Source: JAGOUY01 sp964541725 (GTDB lineage: Bacteria; Patescibacteriota; Patescibacteriia; 2-12-FULL-60-25). Taken from it: a stretch of DNA of 23,941 nucleotides. A program made the translations under genes and the position numbers. This document shows positions 20,939 to 23,941 of the stretch, piece after piece; within the stretch, counting starts at the first letter, position 1, and each line of letters starts with the position of its first letter. The DNA lies in contig CAZIQG010000008.1 of the NCBI GenBank assembly GCA_964541725.1, positions 1 to 23,941 on the forward strand, written 5' to 3'. Under the pieces are notes generated by a model. The model was not told the origin of the DNA. It did not search any database and was given only the letters and a program-made list of their open reading frames with translations.

Positions 20939-22054
20939 TTGAAGGAAGAAGAGCCCGCCATCGGTCCTTACACAATTCATGGTCTTCTTGGTTCAGGCGG
21001 AATGTGCAATGTCCGTCTCGGTATTCATAAAACCACTCAGGCGCCCGTTGCCGTAAAGCGGATACAGCTCGGTTTACCACCTCATTGCTATCCACGCCTT
21101 GATGTGGAAGCGGCTATCCTGCGAGTGCTTCTTCCTCACAGATGCCCCTACCTCGTGGAATACATCGAATACGGCACAGATACAGAAGATCGCAAAGCGT
21201 TAGTGATCGAACTGGTGAAAAATGGGGTCACCCTCGACCAATTCGCTGCCGAACAGCCGCATAAACGGTTGCCGCCACTGCTGGCCCTGCATATTCTCAA
21301 ATGCGTAGCCGAAGGAATGGCCGCCGCTCATGCCCTCGGCATCGTACATCGCGACCTTAAATCAGATAATATTCTTATCGTTTATCTTGCCTCCGGAGTG
21401 ATCCTGCGCGTTGTTATCATCGACTTCGGTCTTGCGAAAGCGGATCCCCCTCTTCATGCAGGCGAACGCCTCACTCCTGTGCCAGCGGTATTTGGCACCA
21501 TGGAATATATGTCGCCTGAGCAATATACAGATACCTCCAGCGTTGATGCTCGAACCGATGTGTATGCCATGGCACTGCTCCTTTACTACCTCATCACTGG
21601 CAAGGATTACTATCCTCGAGTCGATCGAGTGGCCAAAGAAGCTTACACAACCTACCTTGAACGCACGCGGGAAAAGCGACGGTCACCGCCGAAAATAACT
21701 CCGGATCCCCATATCCCTCCGGCCGTGTGGCGACTGATTCGTCTAGGAATTAGCTACGATCTTACTCATCGGCCAAAGGATGCTCTTGCCTTTTTGAAGT
21801 TGTTGCAAGCCACCACGCGAACGTTAAGGCGTGACATGGCCAAGAAGCCATCCATCAATAAACGTGTCTCGGCTCGAAAAAAGCCCAGACCCAACCCTAC
21901 TCCCCCGAAGAAAAATCTTCCTCTTCCTGTACAACCTATTCGCACTCCCTTCCTGACACGTAAGCAGATTACTGAACTTGTCGTCGCTGTCTTCGTTGCA
22001 CTTCTCCTCGCCATCACGTTTACCAATCTGATCTTCCTTCCCGCCTCTCATTGA
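20939..22054 (+). CDS. Tail-anchored Ser/Thr protein kinase (Hanks type), fourth of four
   Basis: The start is probably TTG 20939, since AGAGGAG ends 6 nt upstream (20926-20932). The in-frame ATG at 20855 would add 28 residues across the promoter region. The 371-aa protein has a kinase domain (about 11-290): LLGSGGMCNVRLG (16-28), Lys40 in VAVKRI, HRDLKSDN (137-144; S-D-N instead of P-E-N, as in some eukaryote-like kinases), DFG (162-164), and FGTMEYMSPEQ (185-195). The catalytic set is intact. A basic, Pro-rich linker (about 300-338, KKPRPNPTPPKKN) precedes one hydrophobic helix (about 345-367) that ends only 4 residues before the C-terminus. It is thus a tail-anchored protein with the kinase inside and almost nothing outside. 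It lacks the cysteine tail of the first two kinases. Confidence 0.92.
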   Translation: MKEEEPAIGPYTIHGLLGSGGMCNVRLGIHKTTQAPVAVKRIQLGLPPHCYPRLDVEAAILRVLLPHRCPYLVEYIEYGTDTEDRKALVIELVKNGVTLDQFAAEQPHKRLPPLLALHILKCVAEGMAAAHALGIVHRDLKSDNILIVYLASGVILRVVIIDFGLAKADPPLHAGERLTPVPAVFGTMEYMSPEQYTDTSSVDARTDVYAMALLLYYLITGKDYYPRVDRVAKEAYTTYLERTREKRRSPPKITPDPHIPPAVWRLIRLGISYDLTHRPKDALAFLKLLQATTRTLRRDMAKKPSINKRVSARKKPRPNPTPPKKNLPLPVQPIRTPFLTRKQITELVVAVFVALLLAITFTNLIFLPASH

Positions 22055-22098
22055 CGCCTCCCTTTTCTTACCCGATTTGGAGGCGTCTTATCTTTTTT
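22053..22098 (+). terminator. Terminator of the fourth kinase gene
   Basis: GACGCCTCC (22053-22061) pairs perfectly with GGAGGCGTC (22079-22087) around a 17-nt loop containing TTTCTTACCCGATTT, followed by a T-rich run (22088-22098). The stop codon of the kinase overlaps the stem base. Confidence 0.8.
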
Positions 22099-22102
22099 AT
22101 GC

Positions 22103-22123
22103 TAGAATAGTGGCATCAATTTT
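22103..22123 (+). promoter_or_regulatory. Extended -10 of the methyltransferase-gpsA operon
   Basis: TGCTAGAAT ends at 22108: TAGAAT (22103-22108) with an upstream TG one base away, an extended -10. ATG 22124 follows after 15 nt, so the leader is only about 8-9 nt and has no SD. No good -35 is seen. Confidence 0.45.
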
Positions 22124-22765
22124 ATGCCCACGAGCCATCACCGACAGATTTCCACGATCATGGATGCCGTCATCTCTCTTAATCCGCAATCGGTACTAGA
22201 TATTGGCGTCGGGTTTGGAAAGTATGGCGTGCTCTGTCGTGAATATTTAGAGTTGTGGGATGGACGCGAAGACTATCACACCTTCTTGCGACGAATTGAT
22301 GGGATTGAAGCCTTTGAAGACTATTTAACACCGCTTCACAGCTACATTTACAATCATGTTTATCTTGGCGAAGCGCAGGATGTGATTAAAACCCTCAAAA
22401 CATCGTACGATCTTGTTTTATTTATTGACGTCTTGGAACATTTGACCGAGACGAAAGGAGCAGGCTTCATCAGATTCGTTTTGCAACATCATCGAGGGAT
22501 TTTGATTTCGACCCCGAAAGATATTGGCCATCAAGAGGATGCGTTTGACAATGAACACGAGACGCATGTTTCGCAATGGACAATGAGTAAGTTGCGTAGA
22601 CTTGGACCGTCGGTGTCTTTTAAAGATGGGGAGAGTTATATCGTTTATATCGGAACCAGGGCGTCCGTGATGCAATTAAAGGCGCGACAGAGATGGGAGA
22701 GGGTCAAGAAATGGGGAAAGAGGGTGCCGTTTGCTAAAGCGGTGTATCGGATGGTAAAAGGGTAA
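22124..22765 (+). CDS. Class I SAM-dependent methyltransferase
   Basis: The 213-aa protein has the SAM-binding motif I VLDIGVGFGKYG (24-35), an acidic motif II in DGIEAFEDY (58-66), motif IV-like LVLFIDVLEHL (96-106) and ILISTPKDIGHQEDAFDNEHETHVSQW (about 136-162), where a His/Glu-rich loop precedes the substrate side. The C-terminus (about 180-213) is strongly basic. This is the Methyltransf_11/12-like fold often found beside surface-glycan genes, but the substrate cannot be read from the sequence. ATG 22124 is supported by the nearby -10 element. gpsA starts 3 nt after its stop, so the two form an operon. Confidence 0.85.
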   Translation: MPTSHHRQISTIMDAVISLNPQSVLDIGVGFGKYGVLCREYLELWDGREDYHTFLRRIDGIEAFEDYLTPLHSYIYNHVYLGEAQDVIKTLKTSYDLVLFIDVLEHLTETKGAGFIRFVLQHHRGILISTPKDIGHQEDAFDNEHETHVSQWTMSKLRRLGPSVSFKDGESYIVYIGTRASVMQLKARQRWERVKKWGKRVPFAKAVYRMVKG

Positions 22766-22768
22766 CCT

Positions 22769-23758
22769 ATGTCACCTCTCGCAATTCTAGGCGCTGGCAA
22801 CATGGCGAGTGCGTTAGCGCTCAATCTCGCACGCCATGGGCGTCCGGTTCGGTTGTATTGTATTGAAAAAGATGTTGAGGAAGATATAAATACTCGTCAT
22901 CAAAACCAAAAATACTTGGCAGATACGATATTACCAGAGAATATTGTCGCGAGTTCGGATATAAGGCTTGTTATACAGGGTGCAGATACCGTGTTTGTCG
23001 CAGTACCCTCGTTTGCCGTGGCCGACGTGATGCAAAAAGCTCTTCCTCATTTAGCATCAGAAGCAGTGATCGCAAGTATTTCTAAAGGTCTTGATCCAAA
23101 CACCCTTGATCCGCTGATTGTGAAAGAAGGATCACTTCTCTCCCCTGCTCTTAAAAAGACGCTGACGACCCTTGGAGGTCCTGCGATCGCTAATGAGATG
23201 GCGAAAGGGAGTCCGACGGCGTTTATGGCGGCGAGCGGAGATATTCGAGGAGCGCTCCATATCAAATCCCTGCTTGAAACAGAGCATGTAAAAGTCGCGA
23301 CGTCGACAGACCTGCTTGGCGTGGGATTAGCGGCGGCCTTGAAGAATCCGTATGCGATCGCGCTTGGGATGTGTGATGGGCTTAAGCATCCAACCAATGC
23401 TAAAGCATTTTTATTAACGATTGCGATTGCGGAAATGCGCGCCATCCTTAAAGCGGCGGGTGCAGAACCGGAGACGGCGGATGGATTAGCTGGGTTGGGT
23501 GATTTGATTGTGACGGGTTTTTCCCCACATGGTAGGAATCGGACGTATGGCGAACGGTTAGCGGGTGCAAGCTCTAAAGAACCGAAGGATCTCGGGCTTA
23601 CGACGGTCGAGGGAATTCACGCGACTGAGCTCGCTATCCGATTAGCGGAGCGATTACACGTTGAGACCCCCCTTCTTCATAGCATCGGGCATTGTTTGAA
23701 GGCGGACTCTTGCTTTACGCAACCGTTTGAGATGTTTTTACGGGAGGTGAGGGTTTAA
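22769..23758 (+). CDS. gpsA: Glycerol-3-phosphate dehydrogenase (NAD(P)+), GpsA family
   Basis: The enzyme reduces dihydroxyacetone phosphate to sn-glycerol 3-phosphate, the backbone for membrane phospholipids. The 329-aa product has the N-terminal Rossmann motif ILGAGNMASALA (6-17), VAVPSFAV (78-85), ISKGL (104-108, Lys106), GGPAIANE (136-143), AALKNPYAIALG (189-200, catalytic-site Lys192) and GLGDLIVTGFSPHGRNRTYG in the C-terminal helical domain, where other GpsA proteins have S-x-x-S-R-N. Length matches the family (about 320-340). ATG 22769 follows the methyltransferase stop by 3 nt, with AGGG about 6 nt upstream. The strong hairpin at 23769-23810 ends the operon. I am confident of the family and fairly confident of the function. 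Confidence 0.93.
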   Translation: MSPLAILGAGNMASALALNLARHGRPVRLYCIEKDVEEDINTRHQNQKYLADTILPENIVASSDIRLVIQGADTVFVAVPSFAVADVMQKALPHLASEAVIASISKGLDPNTLDPLIVKEGSLLSPALKKTLTTLGGPAIANEMAKGSPTAFMAASGDIRGALHIKSLLETEHVKVATSTDLLGVGLAAALKNPYAIALGMCDGLKHPTNAKAFLLTIAIAEMRAILKAAGAEPETADGLAGLGDLIVTGFSPHGRNRTYGERLAGASSKEPKDLGLTTVEGIHATELAIRLAERLHVETPLLHSIGHCLKADSCFTQPFEMFLREVRV

Positions 23759-23768
23759 ATAAAAATCC

Positions 23769-23810
23769 GATATAAAAACTCCGATCTTTTTGCGTCGGAG
23801 TTTTTATATC
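23769..23810. terminator. Bidirectional terminator after gpsA
   Basis: A perfect 16-bp inverted repeat (23769-23784 with 23795-23810) with a 10-nt loop has A5/T5 tracts inside the stem around ACTCCGA/TCGGAGT. It serves gpsA and the facing minus-strand gene. Confidence 0.85.
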
Positions 23811-23818
23811 ACTGATGT

Positions 23819-23941
23819 CTATTGCTTCACCGCCTGTGCTCCTACGAATAATGCGGGCGCAGCGCTTGGATCGAAGAGGAGGAAGGAGGCGCCGCGGGTG
23901 GTGGGGAGTTTGCGGGAGGTCCAGGTGACACCGCTGTCGTT
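23819..23941 (-). CDS. Partial gene: C-terminus of an Asp-box (BNR-like) protein
   Basis: The right edge cuts this gene; only the last 40 codons and the TAG stop are present. The visible start NDSGVTWTS matches the Asp-box (S/N-x-D-x-G-x-T-W) found at beta-hairpin turns of BNR/sialidase-like and sortilin-like beta-propellers, followed by LPTTRGASFLLFDP and FVGAQAVKQ. The complete protein is probably a propeller, perhaps secreted. It shares the bidirectional terminator with gpsA. Confidence 0.6.
   Translation of the reverse strand, partial: NDSGVTWTSRKLPTTRGASFLLFDPSAAPALFVGAQAVKQ

Noticed and set aside
1..23941. CRISPR array, transposase, integrase or phage genes
   Set aside because: No regularly spaced repeats and no protein with transposase, recombinase or phage motifs were found, despite signs of transfer.

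Overview
The window looks like a chromosomal piece of a small-genome, fermentative bacterium, most likely a member of the Patescibacteria (candidate phyla radiation). This is inference: no rRNA is present. It rests on a cysteine-free bL32 beside a zinc-type bL33, a long divergent NDK, few Shine-Dalgarno (SD) sequences ahead of housekeeping genes, and a fused membrane/spermidine-synthase-like protein. Two compositions alternate. Housekeeping genes are of moderate GC, while several accessory genes (a lipoprotein near 3.4-4.0 kb, an unknown protein near 13.7-14.6 kb and kinases near 16.4-22.1 kb) are visibly GC-richer and look acquired.

Layout. 1-2.8 kb: clpB behind a sigma70-type promoter whose start region is covered by a CIRCE/HrcA operator. 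2.8-4.4 kb, minus strand: a small membrane protein, a GC-rich secreted lipoprotein, a long-stem terminator, a tRNA-like 3' fragment and tRNA-Pro(CGG). 4.4-9.7 kb, minus strand: yibE/F, a TM0106-type RecB-like nuclease with a 3'-5' exonuclease domain, a fused spermidine-synthase-like protein, rpmG and tRNA-Thr(TGT). 9.7-11.7 kb, minus strand: an NRAMP-family transporter and ndk. 11.75-13.5 kb, plus strand: rpmF, nusB, rnc and tRNA-Arg(TCG). 13.7-14.6 kb, minus strand: a GC-rich gene of unknown function. 14.66-16.2 kb: a GT-C-like polytopic membrane protein. 16.4-22.05 kb: four consecutive Hanks-type Ser/Thr kinase genes. 22.1-23.8 kb: a SAM methyltransferase and gpsA. The right edge cuts a minus-strand gene with an Asp-box motif.

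The kinase array is the most distinctive part. Each gene appears to be a self-contained unit with its own promoter candidate, leader, start signal and hairpin terminator. The kinases differ in topology: two have one transmembrane helix and a Pro-rich outer tail, one is soluble and one is tail-anchored. The outer tails of the first two share a W-D-x-x-x-A...C-A...G-x-C motif with identical W-to-C spacing. Three of the four terminators share a TCTTNACCGAT-like loop, and the fourth carries a related sequence.

A second pattern concerns translation starts. Several housekeeping transcription units have a -10 element only 6-15 nt from the ATG, so they are leaderless or nearly so, and lack an SD. The GC-rich genes, and genes internal to operons, more often carry an SD. 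There is no gene-free stretch above 300 bases except about 3964-4307, which holds a promoter, a terminator and the tRNA-like fragment.
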